Of a stretch of DNA of 64,000 bases, positions 1-9,925 are shown piece by piece; position 1 is the stretch's first letter, and every line of letters starts with the position of its first letter. The stretch covers positions 1-64,000 of the forward strand of contig WSXV01000001.1 in NCBI GenBank assembly GCA_009773475.1, read 5' to 3'. This DNA comes from Desulfobulbaceae bacterium. GTDB lineage: Bacteria; Desulfobacterota; Desulfobulbia; Desulfobulbales; Desulfocapsaceae. The notes under the pieces were generated by a model. That model had not been told where the DNA came from. It made no database searches and was given only the letters and a program-made list of their open reading frames with translations. Both the position numbers and the translations under genes were made by a program.

Positions 1-275
1 GTACCGGACCGTATCCCATATCTAATCGCGAATGTTTGCCGTTTCGAACAGGTATTCGTTCAACCAGGCCGTCTTAACTGTTGCCTTAAAATTGGTTCGG
101 ACCCATCCGGGCACCTTACATGCCTATACCCTCTCAATCAGTCCATTGCGGACTCCCGTCTGACAATTTCCCGGCCGGTATGCTTTCACCTTAATGACAG
201 ACAGATATTCCACCTTTTACTTTTTTTGCTCCCATTGACATTAGTCTTTGGACTACTCTCTGAGTCAGTTACTCC
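1..275. repeat. Diverged direct-repeat copy A (partner at 1803-2040)
   Basis: Starts GTACCGGACCGTATCCCATATCTAATCGCGAA, identical to 1803 onward. Similarity continues (TTAACTGTTGCCTTAAAATTGGTTCG, TGACAATTTCC.GGCCGG, GACAGATA.) with substitutions and a ~40 bp extra segment near 33-72. Confidence 0.75.
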
Positions 276-429
276 ATTTCCAATTCTCTTCTCCTTGTCT
301 GTATTGGTTAGCAATGGTTCGTTCTTAGATATTTCTTTGACATGTTATAAAGATCGTTTATCAAGAAACCCACACGCTGTTAGTAGGACATGACAACTCT
401 TTTTTCGTACCCTTGACTTAAGGTGAATT

Positions 430-1736
430 TCAGTAATGTCCGGTTAAGAAATTGCAGCCATGCCACCCAAATATTTTAGAAATAACATGTTTTTCTCTTG
501 ACAAATCAATGAGATAAAATCGCGATTTTTTCATAAGAACCTTATCATTCTAAGGAGTTATGAAAATGTCACGATTCGCGAATCCCGTAAAATACTCAGC
601 ACTATCATTTGCGCAACTGGGGCAGCCCCTCACCAAAATCTTGGGGATAACCCCGCAACTTGAATCCAGATGCAACCGGCCTCTGCAAGTGACATTTGAA
701 GATCAACTCAACGCTCTCATCTTCTTTCACCTGGAGGAGCACACCTCAGGCAGGCACCTTATTCAATCGCTGAAAGAGGATGATTTTGCCAGAACACATA
801 TTGCTCCGGAAAAAGGTATTGCCAAGAGTTCTTTTTCGAGGCCATGAATGCCAGAGGCCTCGAACAGTTTCTTTACGTTTTTGAGGAGTTACAAAAACAA
901 GCCGGAGATCTCTTGCCGCAAAGATTTCCTGAGCTTGGCCAACTGGTGGCAATTGACGGTTCCCTCATTGACGCCGTTCTTTCCATGGCCTGGGCCGATT
1001 ACCGAGGTGGAAGCAAGAAGGCAAAAACACACATCGGTTTTGACATCAATCGCGGTATCCCCCGGAAAATATTTCTGACTGATGGAAAAGGTCCGGAGCG
1101 GCCGTTTGTCTGTCAGATCCTGGAGCCTGGTGAAACAGGGATCCTTGACCGAGGATATCAGTCCCATAAAAACTTTGATCTTCTCCAGCAAGAGGGAAAA
1201 CATTTTGTCTGTCGCATCAAGGCTAACACCATACAGACCTGCCTTGAAAGTTATCCTGTATCAGCCGACAGCATCGTATTTTACGACGCCAAAGTCCTGC
1301 TCGGACAAAAAGGCGTTAATCAGACTAATGAATCTCTCCGTCTAGTTGGCTACCAGATCGGAGACAAACAGTTCTGGATTGCCACAGATCGCTTTGACCT
1401 GACTGCTGAGCAAATTGCCCTTGTCTACAAGCTCCGCTGGGATATTGAGAAGTTTTTCGCCTGGTGGAAGCGACATCTCAAAGTCTATCATCTTATCGCA
1501 AGAAGCCAGCATGGCCTGATGATCCAGATCCTGGCCGGACTCATCACTTATCTCCTTCTGGCTATTTATTGCCATGAACAACATGGTGAATCGGTCAGCA
1601 TTCATAGAGTTCGACAACTGCGCAACCAAATCCTCAATGAAAGCAGGATGACTGAATCACAAATACTTGAACAGAAACAACAACTCAATAAATCAACCAA
1701 AACATTGCATGCAAGTCCTTAACCGGACATTACTGA
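430..1736 (+). mobile_element. IS4-family insertion sequence
   Basis: Perfect terminal inverted repeats CAGTAATGTCCGGTTAAG (431-448) and CTTAACCGGACATTACTG (1718-1735), one further matching base outward. They enclose a DDE transposase carrying the IS4 signature Y-(2)-R-(3)-E-(6)-K (YKLRWDIEKFFAWWK). No obvious target-site duplication. Confidence 0.9.
560..1722 (+). CDS. IS4-family transposase, split over two frames (560-847 and 844-1722)
   Basis: The two ORFs encode the N-terminal part and the catalytic domain. A -1 shift at the T5 run (832-836) joins them as ...KSSFFEAMNARGLEQF.... Confidence 0.8.
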
Positions 1737-1802
1737 CTCCCATTGAAGACTCCTTTCTTGTGTATCACAAGTGAAATAAGAAGTGTGAAGCCCGGCACAA
1801 CT

Positions 1803-2040
1803 GTACCGGACCGTATCCCATATCTAATCGCGAACTTAACTGTTGCCTTAAAATTGGTTCGCCCCTTCCGGGCCTCGCATGCCTCTCCTCTCCCAATCAG
1901 TTCATTGCGGACATTCTGTCTGACAATTTCCTGGCCGGAATGTTTGCGCCACAATGGCAGACAGATACCCCATCTTTTGCCATTGTGGCCTCTGTTGGCA
2001 TTGGTCTATGGACGACCCTCTTGGTCCAATTGCACCCCGC
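1803..2040. repeat. Diverged direct-repeat copy B (partner at 1-275)
   Basis: Same 5' 32-mer as copy A; similarity is visible both in DNA and in the conceptual translation. Confidence 0.75.
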
Positions 2041-2437
2041 AGAAGTATGGTCAGTAACCGTCAATAATTGTTCTCAAAAGAATGTCGTTTGATAGATTCA
2101 GTTATGTGCGTTGTGCGTGTTGTGCATACTTAATCGAAATTTACTATATGTCAAATCAAAATTTTCTATGGTTATGGGGAGAATGAATTGGCTTTATAGT
2201 AGTAAAAAGGCTTTGCTGAAAATCTGTTGTTATAATTAGTTGTGTAACATCATCATGTTAGCCTAAGGAAAATGATTAAATGATTGATTTGGTTGAATGC
2301 TCTCAAGTTTCTTCCCGTCCAATCGATGGCCAGGAGGCTCTATGGAGAAAGCGCTATGGGAGTTTTTTGAGGATTCAGCAAGAGGTGGAGATAGATTCAC
2401 TCCGATAAACTGGGTAAGTGTCGTTCGGTTTTGATCA

Positions 2438-2457
2438 CGCCAAAATTGGCGTTTTTT
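2438..2457 (+). terminator. Rho-independent terminator-like hairpin
   Basis: CGCCAA-AA-TTGGCG followed by TTTTTT. Confidence 0.6.
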
Positions 2458-2586
2458 GTTGGGCACAGCTTTTTAAGAGACAGTAATGGAGGGCGGTGAT
2501 GGGGGTAGGCGTAAAGAGACTAGCCTCCGGAAAGCAGAGGGCTTCCAGGAGGCTAGTGAAAATGTGGAGAGGGTTGGGGGGGAACC

Positions 2587-3441
2587 TTACTGGCGTTTAA
2601 ACAGTTTGTAGATTGAGGAGAAATCCAGGGACTCCATGCCCTCCGCCATGGTGCGGGCAAAGAGCTCTTTGGTCACGGCGCCGGTGAATAAGGGCTGCTG
2701 CTGTTCGTAGGCCAGATCCTGAAGGCAGTGCAGGTCCTTGTAGATCAGGCTGTTGGAAAAATGGGGAGAAAAATCTTCGGTCAGGAGTTTGTTCTTCTTG
2801 GCGTTGAGGACCAGGGACTGGCCTCCGCCGACATTGAGGATATCAATGACCATGGCCTTGTCAATGCCGACGTTTTCGCCAAAGGCAATGGTTTCGGCCA
2901 GGGTTGCCATGATGGTTGCCAGGGCGAGGTTGTTGATCAGTTTCATCTTGGTTGCCAGTCCCGGCGCTTCCAGATGGAAAAGCTGTTTGCCGATTTGGGC
3001 CAATACCGGTTCGGCCCTGGTGAAGCCCTCTTTTTTGCCGCTGATCAGCACGGTCAAGGCTCCTTGGGTCGCGGGCACGACACTGCCAAGCACTGGAGCC
3101 TCCAGGTAGATTGCCCCTGCCTGGGCACAGAGCTCATGGAAGGCGAGCACATCACGGAAATGGTTGGTGGTGTGGTCGATAATAATCTTGCCCTGCAGGT
3201 CGGTACTCAACAGGCCGTTTTCCTGGGTAAAAACGGTGTGTACCGCAGGGCTGTCAAAGAGGCAGAGATTAATAATTTCCGCCTCTTTTGCCACCTCTGC
3301 CGGGGACGCGGCAATGGAGGCCTTCAACCCTGCTGTCTTTCCTGCCGATCTGTTCCAGACCGTGAGGGTATGCTCGCAGTCAATGAGTCTGCCGGCAATG
3401 GCCTTGCCAAGATGACCGAGCCCTATAAATCCAATGTCCAT
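2587..3441 (-). CDS. NAD(P)-dependent oxidoreductase, 3-hydroxyisobutyrate dehydrogenase/glyoxylate reductase family
   Basis: MDIGFIGLGHLGKAIAGRL Rossmann start; family-type core GALTVLISGKKE and KLINNL. Confidence 0.85.
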   Translation of the reverse strand: MDIGFIGLGHLGKAIAGRLIDCEHTLTVWNRSAGKTAGLKASIAASPAEVAKEAEIINLCLFDSPAVHTVFTQENGLLSTDLQGKIIIDHTTNHFRDVLAFHELCAQAGAIYLEAPVLGSVVPATQGALTVLISGKKEGFTRAEPVLAQIGKQLFHLEAPGLATKMKLINNLALATIMATLAETIAFGENVGIDKAMVIDILNVGGGQSLVLNAKKNKLLTEDFSPHFSNSLIYKDLHCLQDLAYEQQQPLFTGAVTKELFARTMAEGMESLDFSSIYKLFKRQ

Positions 3442-3480
3442 ACCTGCTCCTTTAGCTGTTCAATTTTTTGGGCTTTCTTA

Positions 3481-4836
3481 TCAGGCAGTGTCTTTCACGC
3501 CCTTTTCCTTTCGGTAGGATTCCGCCAGCAGGGAAATATAATGGACAACATCCTGCTCTGCTCCGCCGCGGTGGACATTATCGAGAAGCTGCATCATACA
3601 GGCCGGGCAGCCGACAGAAACCGTGTCCGCCTTGGTCCGGTTGATATCGTCTATCTTTTTGCGACCAATGATGGAGGAAGTTTCATAGTGCGACAGCACA
3701 TACGAGCCGCCGCTGCCGCAGCAGGCGTCGGGTGCCGACATCTCCTTGAAGGTGATGCCGGGAATGGACTTGAGAATCTCGCGCGGTTCAACAAAGACCT
3801 TCATTGATTTTTTGAGATGACAGGAGTCGTGATAGGTCACCACCCGCTCCACCCGGCCCTTGGGTTGCCGCAGGGTGATCACCCGGGTGAGAAAGGTCGA
3901 GATGTCATAGGTCCGTTTCGCCCAGTATTCGGCCCTGGGAGCGTAGACCGGATCCGCTGCCAGAATATCGGTATAGTCGTGCTGCCAGGCCCCGCCGCAG
4001 GAACCGCAGCCGGTGATCAGATACTCACAGCCGGTTTTGTCGAAGGTGTCGATGTTGTTGCGGGCCAACGTCCGCACCGTCTCGATGTCGCCATGGACCA
4101 GAACCGGGACGCCGCAGCAGTTCTGGGCTTTGGGAATATGAATTTCGATGTTGTTGGCGGTGAGCACCTCGATCAGGTCCATGCCCGCATCGGGATAGAA
4201 GTAGTTGAGGGAGTCACCGGTGAAAAAGGCCACCTTCAGCCAGGCATTGTCGGCATTGACGACCTCGGGCACCCGCTCGCGCAGGGGGGTGATGTTGAGG
4301 CTCGGCATCTGGCGATCGGCATCGAACCCGATACCCCCACCCACAAGGGCAAAGGGAGAGCGGGGGGAGATCGCCTTGCCGCTTTTGTCACTCTTGAAGG
4401 CCAGGGATTGCATGGCCGCGCCGATACGCAGACCGGCATCGAAGAGTTTGGGGTGTTTCATGGTGGAGAAGATCATCTTTTTCAGCCAGGGCAGGCCGTT
4501 CTTTCGCACCAGGGCTGCCCGCAAGGCGACGATGATCCTGCCAAAATCCACCTTGGTGGGGCAACCGGTCATGCAGGACTTGCACACCAGGCAGTTGAAC
4601 AGCATGTCGTAAACCTGCGGATCGTCGAGTTCCAACTCCCCATTCAGCACTGCCTCGGCCACCGCAATTTTCGAGCGGGTGACCGAGGTTTCCAGTTTTT
4701 CGGCGCTGTACACCGGACATACGGACATACAGTTCCCGCACTTCATGCACTTGTCCAGTTCTTCACGGACAATGGCAAGGTCGTCATGGTAGGTTTTTCC
4801 GGTTGGAGCCACCTTGGTTTTTTCTATGGTTGTCAT
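3481..4836 (-). CDS. (Fe-S)-binding protein, GlcF/lactate dehydrogenase iron-sulfur subunit
   Basis: Two 4Fe-4S motifs (CMKCGNCMSVCP, CLVCKSCMTGCP) and two CCG domains (CCGVP, CCGSGG). Confidence 0.9.
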   Translation of the reverse strand: MTTIEKTKVAPTGKTYHDDLAIVREELDKCMKCGNCMSVCPVYSAEKLETSVTRSKIAVAEAVLNGELELDDPQVYDMLFNCLVCKSCMTGCPTKVDFGRIIVALRAALVRKNGLPWLKKMIFSTMKHPKLFDAGLRIGAAMQSLAFKSDKSGKAISPRSPFALVGGGIGFDADRQMPSLNITPLRERVPEVVNADNAWLKVAFFTGDSLNYFYPDAGMDLIEVLTANNIEIHIPKAQNCCGVPVLVHGDIETVRTLARNNIDTFDKTGCEYLITGCGSCGGAWQHDYTDILAADPVYAPRAEYWAKRTYDISTFLTRVITLRQPKGRVERVVTYHDSCHLKKSMKVFVEPREILKSIPGITFKEMSAPDACCGSGGSYVLSHYETSSIIGRKKIDDINRTKADTVSVGCPACMMQLLDNVHRGGAEQDVVHYISLLAESYRKEKGVKDTA

Positions 4837-4838
4837 GA

Positions 4839-6233
4839 TCAGTTCTCCCGCACGGGGACCATTTTACCCGGATTGAGAATGTACTCGGGATCAAGGGATT
4901 CCTTGATGCTGCGCATCAGGTTGAGTCCACTCTGACCAAGTTCATCACCGAGATACTTCATCTTGGCCACTCCAATGCCATGTTCACCTGACAAGGTGCC
5001 GCCGAAACTTAAGGCCACTTTGAAGATTTCATCCACGGCCAGATGCACCCGATCGATCTCTTCCAGGTTGTGTTTATCACAGAGGATGGTGGGATGGAGA
5101 TTGCCGTCACCGGCATGACCGAAGGTGCCCAGGGTCAGGTTGTATTTTTTGCCGATGGCCTCGCAGGCAATCAGCATGTCGGTGATGCGTGAGCGAGGCA
5201 CCGTGGCGTCTTCAAGGACAACGGTGTTGTTAAGGGAGGCCAGAGCAGGCAGGGCGTTACGACGGGCAAGCCAGAGTTGGTCACGCTCCTGGTCGGTTTC
5301 AGCAGTCTTCAAGTCGCCGTTGTTGTCCTTGACCACCTGCATGACGGCCTCGGCCTCAGCGTGCACCAAATCCTCAGACATGCCGTCAACCTCGATCAGC
5401 AGGAGGGCCTCGGCGTGTACGGGCAGGCCGATATGAGCGAAATCCTCGACGGTGCGGATAGTCATCCGGTCCATGATCTCGAGGGTGGCCGGGATAACAT
5501 GGGCCGCAATAATGCCGGCCACGGCGTTACCCGCATCGGTGAGGGTTTTGAAAATACCCATCATGGTGCGGCGGTATTTGGGGGCCGGGATCAGTTTGGC
5601 GGTGAGCTCGGTAATGATGCCCAGGGTTCCCTCGGAGCCGACAAAGAGATTAGAGAAATCATAGGCGGTGACATTCTTCACGGTCTTGCCGCCGAAGCGC
5701 ACCTTCTCGCCATTGGCCAGCACCACCTCCATGCCCATGATGTAGTTTTTGGTGACTCCGTATTTGAGGCCGCGCAGACCGCCTGAGTTTTCTGCGGCCG
5801 AGCCGCCCATGGTGGCTGTGGCCACGGTGCCGGGATCGGGCGGATAGATCAGTCCATGGGGGGCAACGGCGGCATTGAGGGCGGCGATAATGACGCCTGG
5901 TTGAACCACAGCGGTGAGGTTGGCGGCGTCGACCTCAAGGATCTTGTCCATCTTCTGGAAGGAGAGGACGATGCCCTTTTTCAGGGGGACTGCGCCGCCG
6001 CTCAGGTTGGTGCCGGCTCCACGCGGATAGATGGGGATTTTATTGCGGCGGGCCAGGTTTATAATCTCCTGCACCATTTCGGCGCTGGTCGGAAATACCA
6101 CAATGTCTGGAGACTGTCGGGGCAGATCGGCGGTGGCATCGTAGCTGTAGGCCACCATATCGACCTTGCTGGTCAGTACATTATCTGCCCCTGCTAAAGT
6201 CTCGAGCTGTTCGATGATGATTTTGTCAAGCAT
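4839..6233 (-). CDS. FAD-linked oxidase, GlcD/D-lactate dehydrogenase type
   Basis: FAD-binding PRGAGTNLSGGAVPL and C-terminal GEHGIGVAKMKYL; adjacent to the GlcF-like gene. Confidence 0.9.
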   Translation of the reverse strand: MLDKIIIEQLETLAGADNVLTSKVDMVAYSYDATADLPRQSPDIVVFPTSAEMVQEIINLARRNKIPIYPRGAGTNLSGGAVPLKKGIVLSFQKMDKILEVDAANLTAVVQPGVIIAALNAAVAPHGLIYPPDPGTVATATMGGSAAENSGGLRGLKYGVTKNYIMGMEVVLANGEKVRFGGKTVKNVTAYDFSNLFVGSEGTLGIITELTAKLIPAPKYRRTMMGIFKTLTDAGNAVAGIIAAHVIPATLEIMDRMTIRTVEDFAHIGLPVHAEALLLIEVDGMSEDLVHAEAEAVMQVVKDNNGDLKTAETDQERDQLWLARRNALPALASLNNTVVLEDATVPRSRITDMLIACEAIGKKYNLTLGTFGHAGDGNLHPTILCDKHNLEEIDRVHLAVDEIFKVALSFGGTLSGEHGIGVAKMKYLGDELGQSGLNLMRSIKESLDPEYILNPGKMVPVREN

Positions 6234-6321
6234 ACGACTGTCCTCCTCTGGATTATTAATGATGGGTTAGTCTGTGCGCCGCAATCACCTGAAGCCGGTT
6301 GCTTGTTCAGCGGCGGTATTG

Positions 6322-6335
6322 TTGTAATACCAATT
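6322..6335. promoter_or_regulatory. Candidate LldR/FadR-like operator upstream of the glcD operon
   Basis: TTGTAATACCAATT, similar to the site at 9674-9684. Confidence 0.4.
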
Positions 6336-6597
6336 ATCACTTAGGAACTATTCTGTCAAATAAAAAAGACAGGGGGTCGCTCTCTTATTTCATTTCGTGG
6401 GGAAAAATGAGGTCTTTGAAATGCTCATACTGCTGGTAAAAAAACATTCAAATGAAACGAGCAATGAGATACAGGGAAATGGGGGCAAGCAATTGTGGGA
6501 AATGAAGGGGGATACGGCGGCAGAGCAGCGGAAGGCCTGTCCTGCGAAGGGAAAAAATGATTGCCGGAAAAAAACCGCAAAGGGGGGGATGAAAGGC

Positions 6598-7317
6598 TTA
6601 GGCAGGAATGCCGGCCACGTAAGCCAGACTCCGTTTTTCGGCAAAAGTGAGGTGCAGCATCATCGCCTCACGGGCGCCCTCGGCATCTTTGGCTCGAATG
6701 GCAGTGAGGATGGCTAAATGATGGTTGTAGAGCAGGCTGTGATCTTCGTGGGTATTGTACACCACCCTCCAGACACCGCGCTGAAATTCCTTCATCGCAT
6801 CAAAGATGGAATGCATCATGTGCATCCAGACAATATTGTGGGTGGCCCGGGCAATGGTAATGTGGAAGTTGGCGTCGAAGTCTTCGGGGGGGAGGTGTCC
6901 TGTCAGATTTTTATTCATGCTTGTAACGATGTCCTCAAGACGGCGCAGATCGTCGGGCAGGGCACGCTGGGCGGCATAATAGGCGGTCCAGGATTCCATG
7001 CATTTGCGGACTTCAATCACCTCCAGGGCTCGTTCCTGCTCGTTCCGGATCAGTTCGCTGAGCGAGTTGCCCTGATTGGGATCGACTAGGGAAAGCACTA
7101 CTGTGCCGCCGCCCTGATAGGACATGACCAAGCCGGCCGAGGACAGAATGTTCAGGGCCTCCCGAACCGAAGGACGCGAAACCCCGAACATCTGGGAGAG
7201 TTCCCTTTCCGGCGGCAATTTGTCGCCGGGGGTGAAATCACCCGCAAGAATCGACTCGCGGATCTGGTCAGCTATCTGGCTGGAAATTTTTTTGGGCTTG
7301 ATCGGCTGGAATTTCAT
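6598..7317 (-). CDS. GntR-family (FadR/LldR-like) transcriptional regulator
   Basis: N-terminal wHTH GDKLPPERELSQMFGVSRPSVREALNIL and an FCD-like effector domain. Confidence 0.9.
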   Translation of the reverse strand: MKFQPIKPKKISSQIADQIRESILAGDFTPGDKLPPERELSQMFGVSRPSVREALNILSSAGLVMSYQGGGTVVLSLVDPNQGNSLSELIRNEQERALEVIEVRKCMESWTAYYAAQRALPDDLRRLEDIVTSMNKNLTGHLPPEDFDANFHITIARATHNIVWMHMMHSIFDAMKEFQRGVWRVVYNTHEDHSLLYNHHLAILTAIRAKDAEGAREAMMLHLTFAEKRSLAYVAGIPA

Positions 7318-7558
7318 AATCTTCCTGTGAAAAATGAAAAATAATAATTATTGGGTCAGCTAAATAGCATAGAGTCTCTGAAAATGCAACGGGTTGTCCA
7401 GGGGGGGGCTTGGCGAGAAGAGATGGGTGAGCGACTTGTCAGGCTAACAATGTCGTTGATCACGCCCAGCAACTCTTAAAGAGGGCCAGCTCGGAAGTTA
7501 AAGAAAGAAAACTCCAGACGACCAGAAATGCTGGTCGCCCGGAGGTCGTTTCATCCTT

Positions 7559-7603
7559 TTCATTGGGCATCATCGGAGCGATTGCCTGATGATGCCCAAT
7601 GAA
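7559..7603 (-). terminator. Hairpin downstream of lldP
   Basis: TTCATTGGGCATCATC ... GATGATGCCCAATGAA, 16-bp perfect inverted repeat. Confidence 0.65.
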
Positions 7604-7624
7604 GGGCCGGGTGCAGGGGGAGGA

Positions 7625-9580
7625 TTATGGAATCATCCACTGCAGATAGTAGGCCTGGAGATAGACAATAATACAAATCAGGAAAGTCAGGAACAGTGAG
7701 TGTTTCAGGGTAAAGCGGAACAGGGTGCCTTCCTCGCCGACCATGCCGCAGGCGGCGGTGGCCACTGCCAGGGACTGGGGCGAAATCATCTTGCCCATGA
7801 CGCCGCCGCTGGTGTTGGCAGCGCCGGTGAGAATCGGGTTGATGCCCAGCTGTTCAGCTGTAGCCTTCTGCAAACCGCCAAAGAGAACGTTGCTCGAGGT
7901 GTCGGAGCCGGTAAGAAAAACGCCGAGCCAGCCGAGGAGCGGGGAAAGGAGCGGGAACCAGTGGCCGGTCTTGGTGAAGACCAGACCTAGACAGTTGGTC
8001 ATGCCCGAGGAGTTCATGATATAAGCCAGCCCAAGGACAGAGGCAATGGTCATGGCAGGAAAACGCATGTCGAACAGGGTCTTACCGGCGATTTTCAGAA
8101 CATCACCAAAACCGACACCGCAGATCAGGGCTGAAAGCAGCGCCGCAATAAGGATGGCAGTACCGGCAGCGGACATGAAGTTAAAGTTGTATTTGGCGGC
8201 GATCTTGGTGGGCAGTTGGTCGCCAATCGCCTTGGTCAAGGCCTTGAACTTATCCTTTTCCACCAGTTTGTCTTTTACCAGACCATCGTTGAGTTTTTTC
8301 AGTTCATCGGACTTCTTGAAGATCGGCTCAAAGGCCTTGAATCGTTCTTCCGGCATGATGGCGCCTTTACCGGCGAGCTGCTGCTCAACCGTGGCCATTC
8401 CGGCCTCGAGCGCCTTGAGTTCACCGAGGACGGTGATCGCCTTGGCCATCTTTTCGTCGGCCTTGGGCAGGGCGGCAGTCAGCTTGTCGATCTCGGTGGT
8501 GACCACGGCGATCTTTTGCAGGCCAACCTCAGGGGTGGTGACTTTTTTGATGATCATATTGTCAAGTCCGGTAATCGGAATGACAACCTTGCTCTTGTCA
8601 AGCATGGTTTTAATTGAGGGGATACCCCAGAGCAGAACCATCAGGGTGAGAAACAGATATGGGCTCCAGGCGCGAAAGATCTGGCCGCCGGTGTAGTGGT
8701 GCTCTTCCTTAGTGGCCGCTACTTCGTGGTCAAAGACAAAGTTTGTCTTGGGTTGCCAGACGCGCAGAAGAAGAACCAGGGCAGCCATGGCGCACAGGGA
8801 TGCGGTGATGTCCGGCAGATAGGGGCCGACAAAGCTGGCTGTCAAGTACTGGACCACGGCGAAGGTGATACCGCAGACGAGAATGGCCGGCATGATCTCG
8901 AAGGCCTTTTTGAATCCGGCAATAAGCACGATTACATAGAAGGGGATTATGATTGAAATAAAGGGCAACTGATGGCTAACCATTTTGGAAAGTTTCATCA
9001 TGCCCACATCGTCATAGCCCATGACTGCTGAAAGGGCGACGATGGGAATTCCGATGGCGCCGAAGGCCACCGGCGCGGTGTTGGCAACCAGACAGACACC
9101 GGCGGCATAAAGCGGCCGGAAACCAAGGCCCACCAGGGTGGCGCCGGCGATGGCCACTGGTGTGCCGAATCCTGCCGCACCCTCGATGAAGGCGCCAAAG
9201 CAGAAGGCGATGAGCAGGGCCTGGATCCGGCGATCAGCGGTGAGTCCGGCCAGGGAGGCCCGGATAATCTCGAATTGTCCGCCTTTGACGGTGATGTTGT
9301 AGAGGAACAGGGTTGTGAGAACGATGTAGAAGACAGGAAAGAGACCAAAGGCTGCACCCTGACCAAAGGCCAGTCCAGTAAGTTTAGCGGGCATTCCCCA
9401 GACGGTGACGGCAATGGCAAAGGCGGAAGCGACGGCCAGCAGGGCCGCCTTGTGGGCCTTCATCTTCAGCACGGCAAGACAGACGAAGATGACGACCAAG
9501 GGCACAGCGGCAACAAGTGCCGACATTCCGAGGCTCCCCCCTATGGGGGTGTAGCTTTGTATCCAGGGCATAATGATCAC
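7625..9580 (-). CDS. lldP: L-lactate permease with an inserted coiled-coil-like region
   Basis: LctP-type sequence (QALLIAFCFGAFIEGAAGFGTPVAIAGA, LTGSDTSSNVLFGGLQ). 651 aa, with a Lys/Glu/Ala/Leu-rich hydrophilic stretch inserted mid-protein. Confidence 0.93.
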   Translation of the reverse strand: MIIMPWIQSYTPIGGSLGMSALVAAVPLVVIFVCLAVLKMKAHKAALLAVASAFAIAVTVWGMPAKLTGLAFGQGAAFGLFPVFYIVLTTLFLYNITVKGGQFEIIRASLAGLTADRRIQALLIAFCFGAFIEGAAGFGTPVAIAGATLVGLGFRPLYAAGVCLVANTAPVAFGAIGIPIVALSAVMGYDDVGMMKLSKMVSHQLPFISIIIPFYVIVLIAGFKKAFEIMPAILVCGITFAVVQYLTASFVGPYLPDITASLCAMAALVLLLRVWQPKTNFVFDHEVAATKEEHHYTGGQIFRAWSPYLFLTLMVLLWGIPSIKTMLDKSKVVIPITGLDNMIIKKVTTPEVGLQKIAVVTTEIDKLTAALPKADEKMAKAITVLGELKALEAGMATVEQQLAGKGAIMPEERFKAFEPIFKKSDELKKLNDGLVKDKLVEKDKFKALTKAIGDQLPTKIAAKYNFNFMSAAGTAILIAALLSALICGVGFGDVLKIAGKTLFDMRFPAMTIASVLGLAYIMNSSGMTNCLGLVFTKTGHWFPLLSPLLGWLGVFLTGSDTSSNVLFGGLQKATAEQLGINPILTGAANTSGGVMGKMISPQSLAVATAACGMVGEEGTLFRFTLKHSLFLTFLICIIVYLQAYYLQWMIP

Positions 9581-9673
9581 TCCTTACTTTTGGACGGTTA
9601 ACTTACAACCCCAAGGTTTGGGGCGGTGAGGGGTTTCCAGAAAGGGTGCGCATTCCTTTCTGAGCTTAAATAT

Positions 9674-9684
9674 TGGTAATACCA
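9674..9684. promoter_or_regulatory. Candidate LldR/FadR-like operator TGGTAATACCA
   Basis: TGGTAATACCA with matching TGGT/ACCA half-sites, between lldP and the lut operon. Confidence 0.45.
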
Positions 9685-9925
9685 GTTATAGTATTCTGTT
9701 AAAGTTGTCAATAATATTTTTATTATGCATAAAAAAAGCATGTTGACAAGGACTTATGGTTTGCAATATGATAATTCATCATTTGGTTTTACAACTTGCA
9801 ATATGGTTTTACAAGGGATGGGATACAACTTATAACAGAACCAGTGCTGATGGGCGGATCTGGAAAAGCCGACGGCATGACTGGTCAAACTTCGCCCGGA
9901 CGAGAGCCGGGGAAAGGGAGAGGCA

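Noticed and set aside
2728-3807. Long plus-strand ORFs opposite the lactate genes (also 3817-4935, 31077-31985, 36569-37462)
   Set aside because: Antisense shadows of well-supported, GC-rich genes with no homology-like motifs.
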